Shown here: in pieces, positions 44,277 to 56,295 of the stretch | How positions within the stretch are numbered: position 1 is the first letter of the stretch | Layout: the number at the start of each line of letters is the position of its first letter | Notes under the pieces: model-generated | Told to the model about the DNA's origin: nothing | Databases searched by the model: none | The model's input: only the letters and a program-made list of their open reading frames with translations | Source: Pseudopyrenochaeta lycopersici | Lineage: Eukaryota; Ascomycota; Dothideomycetes; Pleosporales; Pseudopyrenochaetaceae | Direction: 5' to 3' | DNA length: 64,000 bases | Assembly (NCBI GenBank): GCA_003313425.1 | Contig: NHZP01000004.1 | Coordinates: forward strand, 1,054,001 to 1,118,000 | Position numbers and translations under genes: made by a program

Positions 44277-44811
44277 GTAACGGCTAGATGTCTCTTTCCA
44301 TTTCGGGTGTTTTCACGCCCGGCAAGGTGCCTTCATTTTGGCAATTTTCTCCACTTTATATGTCCATGGTAAATAGTCTCCCACTATGTGGAAGCTTTAG
44401 ATTACCGCATAGCCTCATATAGGTATATATAATCATAGCATCATACTGTAGGTGTTGGTTCTTTGAAGTCATTGTGCCATGGTCATGCTAATTGCGTCAA
44501 CTAACGAACGTTGTGCCGAGCAGGATCGTCACTATGAAATCTGCCGATTTCAGATCCGAGTCGGTTGAGATGCCAATGAATGATGAGTTTTCCCAGATTT
44601 AATTTAGCCTTCCATGTCGAATCTTTCCCGGATAACTATTCAACCTTGAACCCTGTCCTGTGCGGAGAATTTAACAGCTTTCCGAGGAGCTTCGCTGCAC
44701 AACACTCAGTGATCAACCTACTACTTTAAAAGATGTGTTTGCCGCATGTGAATTGTGCTGAATTTATGAGAGGAACCATCTTGGAAGCCTTAAAAGCTCG
44801 AATCTGTCGCA
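44277..44811. other. Spacer with promoter of the secreted hydrolase
   Basis: 535 bp. The 3' flank of the GT2 gene and the upstream region of the next gene. No gene and no clear TATA element. Confidence 0.4.
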
Positions 44812-45824
44812 ATGGTGAACTCTATTCTTCTCCCTCTCTTGGCCCTCGCACATACACCATTCAGCTTCGCGCAAACCTTTATACCGGCTCCAGGCAACTT
44901 CCCCGCAAAGGGTGATGGCGACTTTGCAGGCGGTATTTTTAGTATTTCACTTACTGAGCTGCCCAAGTATGTTGGTGCCGGTGGGACCGGTCCTGAAGCA
45001 CCTAAGGGCGCTGGCGCAAAGACTTCCGGATCAGGACCGTACCCTGCTGTGATGACGACGGACTCGACTCTGCCAGGCCACACCATCTTCGCACCTAAGA
45101 CTCCCCCAGCCGGCAACCTCAGCTTACCATTTATTGCATGGGGCAACGGCGCATGCATGCTGAATGCGGGCGAGTATGAGCGCCTGCTCGTGGAGATCGC
45201 GAGCTATGGTTATGTAATCGCTGCGGATGGGAATCCCACCGCCTCCGGTAGTACAAGCCAGCAAAGTAAGGTCCAGGACATGCGTGACTCCTTGGACTGG
45301 GCTTTCGCAGGGAAGGCGAAAAAGTACGGTAACATAGACTTGACGAAGGTCACCACTGCGGGCCATAGTTGCGGTGGATTGGAGGCAATGTCGACGGCAT
45401 ATCATGACGATCGAGTGAAGAGGATCATTATGTTTAACATCGCCATCTTTCAGGATGATAGGAGGTATCTGCTTCAAGAAATCAAGGTCCCGGTTGCCTA
45501 CCTCATCGGTGGTCCCAAGGATATGGGGTATTCAACAGTAAGTTTCGCTTTCTTAACCGCATGCACTATTTGTTGACTTGCTGGCCTTGTCAGTCTGCGA
45601 AAGACTACGCTCTGTTGAACAAAGGTCTTCCCAAGCTCCGAGCAAATCTCGACACTGGCCATGGCGGTACCTTTGCGGCACTAAATGGAGGCAAGCAGGG
45701 CAAGGCTGCAGTTGCGTACCTGGAGTGGCAGTGGAGGGACAATACAACGGCTAAGGACTATATCCTCAACGGTGGCTTGACTAAAGATAAGTGGCTCAGT
45801 GTTGAGCATGCGAATTGGAGTTGA
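44812..45824 (+). CDS. Secreted alpha/beta-hydrolase, chlorophyllase-like
   Basis: Exons are 44812-45537 and 45594-45824 (318 residues). A signal peptide (MVNSILLPLLALAHTPFSFAQ) points to secretion. The fold resembles the dienelactone-hydrolase/chlorophyllase/cutinase-like group: LPFIAWGNGAC carries the oxyanion-hole region, GHSCGG at 184-189 carries the nucleophile Ser186, a candidate acid lies in YLIGGPKDMGYS, and a candidate His in LDTGHGGTFA after the intron. Two more Cys sit near the active site. Such enzymes cleave esters of plant or polymer origin, but the substrate is not evident. It is the first of several secreted enzyme genes on this strand (with the lipase and the LPMO). Confidence 0.85.
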
Positions 45825-46601
45825 GGCAGAGGTAGGGACAACACAACTTCGGTGGTAGATCGAGCTCTTTTTCCGGGTTGGTTTCTCAGCGCCCATGCGT
45901 TGGAAAGCATGAACTGGATGGGGACAGTATTACGAGTTCGCTAGAAAGCTATTTGGTGCAATTTTGGATGCTTCTGACTGTGCGTGGGGTGAATATGGTC
46001 AAAAGGGTTTCGAGCAAGAGTAGCCCCGGCTTCACGCGCTAGCATCATTCGTACGCGCCCTGGCCATTCCTCACAACACACTGATCCCGTAGCTGTGTAA
46101 CCTCTCTTCCTCACAAGAAAAACTGAAAGTCCCCCTCTTATCGTCGTTTGGAGCCAATGCGATGCGATACTGTCGAGCCGATCAGCCCTAAATAGACTGT
46201 GCAAGTCGTGCCGCTTCGAGACGCCGCCCCACTAGTCACTTTTTCAACGCAGCCAATAGTATTGCACAACCCCTTTGCCATTGTGACAAGCTCAAGTGAT
46301 CAAGCAAGCCTCATGATAAACCCAGCTACCAATCGTGTCTTTGCCTTACGCTTTCACAAAGAAATACGGAAGGAGCGGAACGTAGCGTGCCAGCCGAGCG
46401 TTCCTTTTGTGGAAGCCGAGACTCTTCTTGTGATGATGAACTGCAGCATGGCTTCCGGGGGAACGAATACTTGAGAGGAATGAAGAATTCGTGTCGGTGT
46501 ATATGGGCCTTGATCGTGCCTCTCTGAGCCTTTCTATTGTCAACGCTCTTTTTGATGTTCTGCTGATCACTCTTTTCATCAGTCCGTCGTTCATTGACAT
46601 C
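45825..46601. other. Spacer upstream of the class-3 lipase
   Basis: 777 bp. A 91-codon frame at 46199-46474 has no recognisable feature and no good context. An open frame in phase with the lipase begins at 46491, but the signal peptide starts at 46602. Confidence 0.4.
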
Positions 46602-47677
46602 ATGTTCTTTTCATCACTCTTTCTTATCATACTATTTGGTGCTCTTGCCGGCAATGCCGCACCACTCATTCAGGAGAGAGGTATGTAGACTGTTTCTAGC
46701 TTGAACATGATTAAAGTCCTAATACCCATAAAGGAATTGGACCGGATCTTCTTAGCCGGTTCAAACTGATGCAGCAGTACGCTTCAGCGGCTTACTGCGC
46801 AAACAATTACAATTCGCCTGGCGATCAAGTTGAATGCGCTTCTGGAAATTGTCCACTTGTGCAGGAAGCAGACACGGCTACTTTGATAGAGTACAATCGG
46901 TATGTTCTCAAGTCCTACTCTGCTCAGCCACCCCGTATTTCGTTTATCCAAAGACTAACGAGAAGCAGAGAGGAGACCTCCACCGATGTGACAGGGTTTG
47001 TAGCGGTGGATCACACGAACAAACTCATTGTTATCTCCTTCCGTGGTAGTGCGTCCATTGACGCTTGGCGCACAAATCTCGAGTTTGACACCACCACGAC
47101 CGACATCTGTTCTGGTTGTACCGCGCACCGCGGTTTCTGGAACTCATGGCTGGATGCGCGAGACCGCGTCACACCGTCTGTGAAACAAGCAACTACCAAC
47201 TTTCCTAGTTACAATGTCGTAGTAACCGGCCACTCGCTTGGTGCCGCAATTGCCACGCTTGCGGCTGCCTCATTGCGAAATGCAGGGTATACCGTCGCGT
47301 TGTATAACTTCGGATCACCGAGGGTCGGTGGAAGTAAGATCAGCAGCTACATTTCCAATCAAGCTGGTGGGAACTATCGAATTACACACTGGAACGATCC
47401 AGTGCCGAAGGTCCCACTGTTGATTATGGGGTACGTTCATATTACTCCTGAATACTACATCAACAAGCCGAACAGGCAAGATGTAAAAGCAGGAGATATT
47501 CAGACTTTCGAAGGCGCGACGAATCTAAAGGGGAATGCGGCTTGGCTCATGATGGATATTGATGCCCACAGGTGGTATTTTGGGAGCGTATATACCTGTG
47601 ATGCCAAGAAGACTAAGCGGGGAACCTTAGAGATTAGAGGCGTAGAAGAAAGTGTAGAATTGATTACGATGTTCTGA
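46602..47677 (+). CDS. Secreted class-3 lipase/feruloyl-esterase-like
   Basis: Exons are 46602-46680, 46734-46899 and 46969-47677 (317 residues). A signal peptide (MFFSSLFLIILFGALAGNAA) is followed by a short propeptide-like segment. The catalytic nucleophile is Ser171 in GHSLGAAIA; the lid region is around FRGSASIDAWRTNLEF; the acid and His are likely in THWNDPVPKVP and in the C-terminal DAHRWYFG. Cys pairs (CASGNCP, CSGC) fit a secreted fold like Thermomyces lipase and FaeA. Intron 2 (69 bp) is stop-free and in frame but has a perfect GACTAAC branch site, and removing it restores EYNREETSTDVTGFVAVD. The stop codon lies 103 bp from that of the convergent next gene. Confidence 0.9.
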
Positions 47678-47780
47678 TAGGATCTATGGCTGTATCACAT
47701 AATGAGTGTCTCCAAGTTTGTTGTGATTAATCCGAAAGTCTAGCGTCAAGGGGTATCATGAAAAAGACAAGCGAACAACT

Positions 47781-49067
47781 CTAGCACTCGACAATATCCT
47801 CGTCCTTCCCCAGATCCTCACTGGTGTGTTCTTTCCACAGATGCTCCATCAGCGCCCCGATTTCTCGGCACACCGTGTCTGACGCTTTGAATCTTGCGCA
47901 GAGCACACATGCAAAGCCTCCTGTCTCCCGATGACACTTGATGACGAAGCGGTTCTTCACTAGAAATGTCTGAGACAACATCTTTGTATGTTCATCGAAA
48001 TTCTTGCCACTGTCTACGACAATCTCCCATGCTTTCCCTGGCCTGGTGGCAATGTGTGAGTGGCAGTATGGGCACATGTTGTCACCACCTGCCTTGTAGT
48101 TGTCTGTCAGAGGCAGATGCGGATCACGTTGAAGATCTCTGGCGTATATGCAGAAGAGTCGATTGATGTAGGGCGGTTGAGTTGGCTTTGGCCTTGGTTT
48201 CGGTTTTGCGCTTTCTGAAGGACTCGATGAGTCTGAACTGCTACTGCTACTACTACGTCTTCTTCGCCTTGGCTTTGGGTTGTATCTTCTGGAAGGCTGA
48301 TGATCTTCGTAATCCCCATGCGGCGGCAATGGGAAAGCCCCAGGGATGTGTGGAAGCTTCTTTGGAGGCAAAGTCGGTAGCAACCGCTTATACTGTAAAT
48401 TAAGTGCTTGTATAGAAGCTGCACGTGTGGTACGTGTCGTTTGAATGAGGCGGACAAGATGCGAGTGCGAGGATGATGGCGTAAGGTAGGTGCTCAACAA
48501 TAAATCTTGATGGATGTTTAGCAAGGTCTGTTGAAGTTGTATGATTTGTGATTGAAGTTGAGTATGTGTCATTACTAATTAAATCAGTCGTCGACTTCGT
48601 AATTCATTTAAAAGGCATACGTACAATCACCGCGTGCGAAGGGCTCGCCTAGCTTTCGATAACCACGCTCGTACTCAGCGCGAACTTGAGAGGATGATGT
48701 GCAGATGAGTTCCTCATCGCTGTCGCTGTAGTCGTCGTTTCGCGGACCTACATTCCAGCTTACGCGACCAGAACCACTTCGGTCACGATCATAGTGAGAA
48801 TTGCGACGACGTTGCAGCGCCCGACGTTTCCGTTTATCTGAATCTTCTTCGTCATCGCTACTTTTCGAATGAGATTTCCGTTTGAGCTTGCGATATAAAT
48901 CGCTTGCGGACCCAAATGAGTCTGTCAAAGTACGGACTAGCGAGACTACAACTACGATATCTTGCAATATACCTTTAGCCTAAGTAAATTAGTTAACGTG
49001 GTATGTAGAAGTTCAGATGGTCGAAGCAGCCTACCGATTCAACTGCAGCTTCAGCTTCTTCCTTCAT
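47781..49067 (-). CDS. Uncharacterised charged protein with zinc-finger-like C-terminus
   Basis: Exons on the minus strand are 49067-49035, 48979-48625 and 48574-47781 (393 residues). No named family is recognised. The N-terminal 30 residues are a hydrophobic-helical segment (AKGILQDIVVVVSLVRTL), then a strongly charged region (KRKSHSKSSDDEEDSDKRKRR) and an RRRR-Ser8-like SR tract (PKPRRRRRSSSSSSS). The C-terminal 110 residues hold CPYCHSH and CVLC followed by H-x4-H (MEHLWKEH), suggesting a C2H2-like zinc fold. The basic and Ser/Arg tracts suggest a nuclear nucleic-acid-associated protein, which is inference only. The 5' end is uncertain: an earlier exon near 49190-49240 (DLTLKWLPDR) may join through 49110, since that frame continues openly into the first exon. 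Confidence 0.65.
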
Positions 49068-50312
49068 GTCGTTCTCAAGATTCGGTTTCAAGGCAGAAGA
49101 TTTTTCGTACGAATATGTTGGACTGTAGAATGAAATGAGCAACGGATCGATTCGTACAGTGCGCTGAAGACTCTGCGTAAGAGAGACTCACCGGTCAGGC
49201 AACCACTTTAGTGTCAGATCACATTTCTGTCATGACAGTTGCATTCGATGCTTGGGCTCAGCTGCGGGAATCATCGCTCATACGACACATCATTTGGTCT
49301 GACTTGTCTTGTATGGGTAGGTCGCATGGCCTGCGCCTCGTTGAAAGCCTCGGCGGACTCTGACCGATCGTGCATGCGGCTCGACCTGCATTTTTCGGAA
49401 GTGAGGCTGAAGCTGAATCAAAGCTTTGCATTATGAGAATATATCTCTTTGTGGCAATGGGAATACAATCGTCCGAAGATTTTTAAGCAACATGGCTCTG
49501 CTAGATGTTCATCACTGTTTGAAGTATGAAGCATGGTTTCCAACATGTGGGTTGTGCTGTGTCTGAGTAGGCGCCACGTGCCTCTGTCGCATGCGCGACA
49601 AACCTGCACTTGAGCCCCAGACGTGGCCGTTGTACACAGGAGTTCGGGAAAAGATGCATCTTAGTTGCTGCTGATGGGTTATTGATGACACGGCGTTCAT
49701 CGCTGGCGTTGAAGAAGCCCTGAGATATGTCGTTTGGTCTCAGAGCTCACGTGCACGGCATGATACTGTAATCTGATTATTCAAAATGCGCGGGGACCTA
49801 ATGGCTTCATATCAGGAGGTACAAGCGCTAATATTGACGGTACCCCGAAGCGGAACGCGTATTGCGGTGGACGGTTAGAGTATGAAGTAGATTTGGTAGG
49901 AGTCGTGCTTGGCAGTGGGAAGGTACTTTTCTTGAGCGACTGCACGCTTTGTGCTCTATCGTGATCCCTCATCCCTTTACTATTGATACTGCTCTGTCAC
50001 TCGGCATTTTTTGAAGTTCCAGAATTATCGTACCTGGTATTGTTTTGTGAATCCCGCGATGCACAAAGCGTCTGTTGCTCAAGAGTGCAACCCGAGGGCT
50101 CGGATAAGGCTTCTCCACCCAGGCGCTTCGAGTTTCAACATCAACAACCGATTCGCTACACGTACCCTGTCAAATTACGTGCCACAGCAAGCGCGCTCCT
50201 ACCTAAGAATATTCTCAGCGATACACTATGCATTTTCTATGGCTGTGCCGCATGAGTGCTTTGCAAAAGGGATGTGTTCGCTCGCTGCGAACTGTCAGCC
50301 ACCACCTCACTC
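49068..50312. other. Divergent spacer with possible extra 5' exon
   Basis: Its left end (49068-49240) may hold upstream coding sequence of the minus-strand gene: a GTGAGT donor at about 49190 and a TACAG acceptor near 49127 would join KWLPDR to PTYSYEKSS in frame. The remaining kilobase shows no supportable gene. Confidence 0.4.
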
Positions 50313-52717
50313 ATGGACACCTCCCGACTAGGTGACATTGACAGCGGTCACACCTCAGCAAGTATGATGGGGAACATCGAGACCCGCTGGAATCCGCTTC
50401 GACGTGAACGTCAGGCTGCAGAGCCAGAAATAGGAGCGGACCCAAGTTTAACACAAAGTGTGATGGGGACAAAGTCATGGCAAACCACGGTTGCGTCAGT
50501 CAAAAGTTGGCCAGATGAAGCGCGGCCACTGAAAACCCACAACTGGATTTCTTATCTGTACGCAGTTGGTGATGTGATACTAGTTTTATTACCTATATTC
50601 TTTATTCGTAAGTTGTACGGGTGCAGATTCTACAACCAATCTAATCGAAAATAGTCCTCGGTGTTGCAGTTATTACACTCAACGGCAAACCAACAAGAAA
50701 TTCAACATTCGGCTCGAAAGTTGAATTTACTATGGGTCTTGTGAGCTGTACTTGAAACGGTTGTATAGGAAGTATACTGACATAGACAGAGCCCTACGAT
50801 CTTTCCCATTGTGTTCGCCGCAATAACTGGACGGAGTATGAAGATGATTGCTCGATACCTTGCAGAAAAGGGCTCCAAGATCAGCGTATGTCCAGCTCAA
50901 ATACTTGAGGATATGTGCTAACCAGAAAATAGACACTGGAGCTTCTCCAGGCTAGTCAGTCTGTATGGGGTACTGTAGAGAGCCAATTGTTGATGCAAAA
51001 GTTTACGATAGTCGGTGTGAATCTATTGTTCTTATGGACACTGTCACCACTCGGCGGCCAAGCCTCACTTCGATTGATGAAAAGAGGCATAAAAGAAACA
51101 CATATACCAGCGCAGCTTCGATACATGACAACTGGCCCAGCAGCGACCATGTGGGGTCTATCGTCCACATATGTAGGCAGCGGCAAGTTCGCCGATGCCG
51201 GAGCTCTTTATACAGGTGCTCTGTTGGCACCTTTGTCAACGAAGCTAGGACCTCGGGATCCTTGGGGTAATGTCAAAATCCCTACTCTGGAGGCCGCGGA
51301 CTCATCATCGCCGGATTCTGAAGGTTGGGTTACTGTGGCCCCGAGATTGCCATCACCGGAAGCGTATTCTTCGCTTGTTGGACTTCCTGTCGTTGGGCTC
51401 CCATCGAATAAGGACTCGAAGTTCAATCTTCAGTACACTTATCTCTCAGTCAACTGTAGCCCCTTCAGTCAATCACCATATCCTGGAAATAACGGTACAG
51501 CCAACATCTTCAACACCAACGCCACGAAGTTAGAAGAACTTGCACCGGGTCAGGTCTGGTTTGAGAAGTCCGAAGACAACCCTTTTGGTAATCCTAACGC
51601 AGATCGCACTTCCTTTTTCATAGACACAACCCGCAGTTTTCCGTGGGGTACAAAGGAAGGTGCAGATCATGACATTTATATTGGTCGCTTAGACGGCTTC
51701 TTTGGCAACTATAACCGCTCACTCATACCAGAGGCAGAACTTACGACTAACCGAGAGTTGTTATATGTGTCTCAGTACTCGACTGTCCATGACGGCGGCG
51801 AACATGGCTTGAATATTGCGAGATGCTCCCTGTCCCAAAAACATGTGGAGGCAATGATACAATGTAGAAGCAGCGAATGCGCTACGATAAAGCTCCGGAG
51901 ATCGCAGGAGGACCACCGCCCGTCCGCTCTTACCGGTTTTGAACATGGGACAATTATGTTCTGGTTTGCAAAGCAGTTTCCGCGGGCTGTCACGTTCAAT
52001 GTTGGATCAAGTCCGACAGAGCATTTCCTTGCGAACACATCTACCTTCCCTTTTGTGCAGCAGGTCGGCCATCTGTCATCGGACATAGCCTTCACCAATC
52101 TGTCGCTTGTTCCCGCCGATGTTTTCTCGAAAAGACTTAGTGTGGCAATAAACACATTTTATCAGCTAAGTATCCAGCCAACGGGCTATTTCGGCAACCT
52201 GCCAAATAATCTATCGGCGTATGGGCCTGATACTATCCCTGCCTTCGACATGGATGCTTACCTCCCTGCAAATTTATCAGCGACCAACCATACATTCACA
52301 GACTGGTACACGACATTTGAGCAAGGGATACAAGCTATCAATTCTCCATTCATTGGAGCAACGACCACAGCAGATATTACCGCTGCGGAGGAGATCTTCG
52401 TCTGCAATTTCGCATGGCTCACACTCTTGCTTGTCTCGTCTGGAATCACTCTTGCAACTGGCAGCATTGCGTTGATACTGAAACGCAAAACCCTCGGACC
52501 CGAGATGTTCGGTTTCGTGTCAAGCATGACTTACGAGAACCCGTGGGTCAACATACCACGAGGTGGTACTATGCTGGACGCTATGGAAAGAGCAAGACTG
52601 TTGAATGATGTGGAGGTTCGTATCGGAGACGTACGCGGCAACGAACAAGTTGGTCATATCGCCTTTGCTGCGGGTGTACCCTTGCGAGAATTAGAGCGCG
52701 GTCGTCTCTACGCATGA
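50313..52717 (+). CDS. Fungal membrane protein with large ectodomain
   Basis: Exons are 50313-50607, 50655-50740, 50790-50885 and 50933-52717 (753 residues). I know no functional name for it. An 80-residue cytosolic N-terminus precedes a helix (YAVGDVILVLLPIFFILLGVAVITL), a second near SPTIFPIVFAAITG and a third (IVGVNLLFLWTLSPLGG). About 430 extracytoplasmic residues follow, with many N-x-S/T sites (NCS, NGT, NATK, NRS, NLS, NHT) and four spaced Cys. A last helix (FAWLTLLLVSSGITLATGSIALIL) and an 80-residue cytosolic tail end the protein. This layout recurs in large lineage-specific families of Dothideomycete membrane proteins. It might be a transporter-unrelated receptor or wall-associated protein; the sequence does not decide. 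All introns are 47-49 bp with good branch sites. Confidence 0.8.
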
Positions 52718-53826
52718 GCAAGGCTCACTTCCGGTTCGGATTGTCACTATGTCCGGCCACTGTAGCATTGTGGCGCAGCGACTGGCGGAGTACTACCGCC
52801 TTCAGGCAGCTGGGAAGCCAGCTATTCGATCATGCACAGCAACTGGGTGCAATCCGAAACGGGTGTGGAGCTCAGTACTGATTTATTTAGAAGAATGACA
52901 TACGGTATGGGCGCATCGACTGTATGGCCTGGAGCGATGGACTTTGAAACAGATGAGTGATGCTTCCGGAGTGGGCATCTACAACGAGAATCCTGCATCC
53001 AACCCACAGTCGACGTGGAGCTTGTGATCAACATTTGCCGCCGCGCTGCAGCCACTCCCGTCCGTGTCAGGGAAGACGGTGTGACAGGGCAAGAACAGTG
53101 TTGAGGATCAACAGGTGTCGAGGGCAGGCGCTGGTGGAGCAAAATGTGGACGCAAAGAGTCAACGGCGTGAAAGAGATCAGACGTGGCTTTCCAATCGGT
53201 CGCCAGTTGCAGGGATGGACGAGTACGACGTGCGACGCGGCATAAAACACAGGGGTCCGGATTTTTTGGCGGCCCGCTAAGCGACCCAGCCTCACCCAAT
53301 GAGGGAGCGGATGGATCATGGAAACGAAACTTCTCCTTAGGACGACCACCAGAACATGGAAATTCTCAAGGTCAGCGCAGTCATCGCCTTCCGTATTTGC
53401 GTTACCGCATAATGTACCTGCGTCAACCCTGTAGTTCTACCGCGTTCCTTTGGCTGAGAGCCTTAGTGCAGCTAAACCGCCTGTTTCATCGTACAGGCGC
53501 TCACTGTTGTGGGTCGTCCACGTCTTCCATGTCCCTTGTTTTACGTTCGGACTGTCAACTTCCAGACTGTTTGTTTGATTAGGGGATCGTCTAAGGAGAC
53601 TTTCGTGGAGGCGAGCGTGGCGATGGACGTGCTAGATCGCGCAACTTATATAAACGAATACCATGACCGCTCATATGGCTGTATTCGCAAGACACGCTCT
53701 CTTTCAAACTTCAGATCTTTCAACTCTTCTGTCTCTTCATTTTCTAGCTGGGCTAGCTTTCTTTTCCATTTTAACCACACTCCTTCAACAATCCACCATT
53801 GACAACATAGCATTTTCACATTCATC
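52718..53826. promoter_or_regulatory. Spacer with TATA-type promoter of the LPMO gene
   Basis: 1.1 kb without a gene; a 175-codon frame on the minus strand lacks any protein-like pattern. TATATAAA occurs at 53647-53654, about 173 bp before the LPMO start, followed by a long pyrimidine-rich leader, the usual arrangement of a strongly regulated fungal secreted-enzyme gene. Confidence 0.5.
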
Positions 53827-55060
53827 ATGTCTTTTCGATCAGTCATCGTGTTAGCTGCCTACCTGGCCACCGCAAATGCACACATGATTATGGAATCACC
53901 CGTTCCATATAGCGTGGACAAGCTTGACAATTCACCGATCACCGCTGATCAGTACCCTTGCAAGTCCAACATCGGATACACTGTCTCTACAATGAACCAG
54001 ATGGCCGTGGGAACAACGCAAAAACTTACTTTCAAAGGGAGCGCAGTCCATGGAGGTGGCTCCTGCCAGTTGAGCGTGACCACGGACACTGAACCTACCA
54101 AGAACTCAGTATTCAAGGTCATCAAGAGCATTGAGGGAGGATGCCCTGGTATCGAGAAGGCCGAGTCCTTTGACTTCGAATTGCCAGACAGCATCCCCAA
54201 CGGCAAAGCTACCTTTGCTTGGACTTGGTTTGCCAAGTTGAGCGGTGGCCCGGAGATGTACATGTAAGTCTACCTTTCCATCCAGTGTCTATGAATGTCG
54301 ACTAAAACAGGTCAGGAACTGCGCACCTATCGAAGTAACTGGCGGCGCTAGTGACACCTCTAAATTCGATGCCCTCCCAGATATGCTTGTTGCAAATCTT
54401 GCTTCTTCTACTTGCAAGAGCCAGACCAGCAAGGCGTTGAAATTTCCCAACCCAGGGTCAGTCCTGCAAATGGCCAGTGACGGATCAGATGTTGTGGATC
54501 CCAGTGGTGACTGTGGCACAACTGGATCAACTCCTTCTGAGCCTTCTGAGCCGACATCCCCAGCCGGGGGTGCGCCTTCTGCCGCTCCCACATCTGCAGC
54601 AGCAGGACAGCCCTCTGCCGTTCCTTCCAATCCCGGCGGTGTCTTCGCCCCTGGAGCCTCCAGCGCCGCACCTGCTGTCCCCAGCGCTGCGCCTGTAGTT
54701 CCCAGCGCTGCACCCGTCCCTACCCAAACCTCAACCACGCTCGTTACCGTTACGGCGAACCCAACTGCGCCCACACCTGCCAAACCAACCACTCCTTCCT
54801 CCCCCGGCACCGGCACCCCGGCACAGCCATCCACTCCTTCCACTGGCGGCGGCGCCTCGACGACTTGCTCTACAAACGGCGCGGTCGTGTGCAACGGCGA
54901 GAAGCAATTCGGCCTCTGCAACAACGGCAATGTCGTCTGGCAAGCAGTTGCTGCTGGCACTTCATGCGTCAATGGAGTCATTTCCAAGCGCGAGTACAAT
55001 GGCCGTATTGTTCGACCACGGTACGCCAGCCCCAGGGTCGCCATGCCCGCTGAGTACTAA
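53827..55060 (+). CDS. AA11 lytic polysaccharide monooxygenase with X278-type tail
   Basis: Exons are 53827-54263 and 54316-55060 (393 residues). AA11 LPMOs are copper enzymes that oxidatively cleave chitin. An 18-residue signal peptide (ending TANA) leaves His19 as the mature N-terminus, the first arm of the copper histidine brace, in HMIMESPVPY; the second His is in AVHGGGSC. The family core continues to MNCAPIEVTG, which is formed only with the second of two nearby acceptors (ACAG/GTCAG). A Ser/Pro/Ala/Thr linker of about 130 residues follows, with a 7-residue repeat. The C-terminal Cys-rich module (TCSTNGAVVCNGEKQFGLCNNGNVVWQ) matches the X278 chitin-associated module of other AA11s. A short basic tail ends the protein. 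Confidence 0.92.
54661..54721 (+). repeat. 21-bp repeat in the LPMO linker, three copies
   Basis: Three units of 21 nt, each beginning CAGCGC, encode the heptad PSAAPVV and variants inside the Pro/Ser/Ala linker. They are closely similar at DNA level and likely unstable in length between isolates. Confidence 0.75.
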
Positions 55061-56295
55061 GAGCCAGGACTCGAAAGCCATGATGTTTGATTACAATCTT
55101 TGGTTCGTATATATTCGATCACTCTTTCACAACAAAACATTTTTTGCATATACAGGGGACGAGGTCTGAGACCGGTTTGTTGTACACATTTCTTCACGCT
55201 CACTTCTTTTGAGCACATGTTTGCGAACATTCGCAATTGCATATCTGGTGTTATCTTGGGAGGATCTTGGGAATGCGGGGGTCCGCACTATCTGTGTCTA
55301 TATCACAATGAAGCTGGCGTATAGCCGCGCAATGAAACGAAATATCACTATCCATTCTGAAATAAACTCCCACTGCGTGTTTCAAAACGAACATTCACGG
55401 TGTGTTCTGCTCCACTGATTGATGGCGACCTTTCTTGATTGATTGATATGTGCGTTGCGTGACACCGTTAGTCGTCGACGAGATCGACACGTCGGTCGAT
55501 GTTTCAAACAGGAACGCAATGTTTCATCCCTGCGTACACCCAACCAACAAATCTTTCAAGCCTGTCTTCTCCAATCAATCCTCTCCAGAACTTTTCGCAC
55601 GTCTTCATCTTACCAAAAACCACCTGCCTCTTCCTCAAAGTTCCCCTGACACTCTGAATCACGACCCTTCACAACCCCCAACCAAACCTGGGACGTTACA
55701 CGCGTCTGCATCCGTCACCCGCCACACCTCGGACATGCGCAACCCCGCGCTACCTAATGGCCCTTCCGGTTCCAAAATAGCTCTCTCGGTCACCCTCCAG
55801 TTCGTGACTAGTGTTGCGAGCTAATCCCGCTGAATTCATGCGCTGGATCCTTGAGCAGCTGAGTGCCGGTATGGAGCGGTGGCGATGTGGCTGTGTTCAA
55901 GGTGGATAGACAGGGGTATGTTGACTCGGGATATTCATGCGACAGACGAGATCTGGGCCCTGTCATCGAGACTTGCGCCACACGGAGGTGGAGAAAGGTA
56001 CCCAGTCTTCATAATGCGAGGACCAGGGATGAAAAAGTGCCGTTGACAGGTACGCACGCGAGATGGATGGACTGACATTTCTTTTACTCCTTCTCCGCCT
56101 GTTGGTAACAGGCCTGCATCTTGTTTCTTCGCAGAACAATCATTGAGCACTGTTACAAGGTTTGCTGGGACGTTTCCCTCCATTGACGGGGAAGACTGCG
56201 CTTCAATAGCCGCAACCAGAACGCTCTCTAATCACATTCAATGGTCTCGTAGTCGTCCAGTGAAATTCCTAAGCGGTATGGCCAGTAGGAGCGGC
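55061..56295. other. Convergent 1.2 kb spacer
   Basis: A 124-codon frame at 55450-55824 is Ser/Pro/Thr-mixed with no signal peptide or domain and I do not support it. No RNA gene or repeat was recognised. Both neighbours end here. Confidence 0.4.

Noticed and set aside
52822..53349. 175-codon frame on the minus strand in the LPMO promoter spacer
   Set aside because: Irregular His/Arg/Cys/Pro composition, no domain, no splice support, and it overlaps the regulatory region of a clear gene.
54289..55044. 251-codon open frame on the minus strand with Gly/Ala/Val repeats
   Set aside because: Shadow of the Pro/Ala/Thr linker of the LPMO; GC-rich low-complexity codons leave the complement open.
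55450..55824. 124-codon frame after the LPMO gene
   Set aside because: No signal peptide, domain or good start context; composition typical of random GC-balanced DNA.
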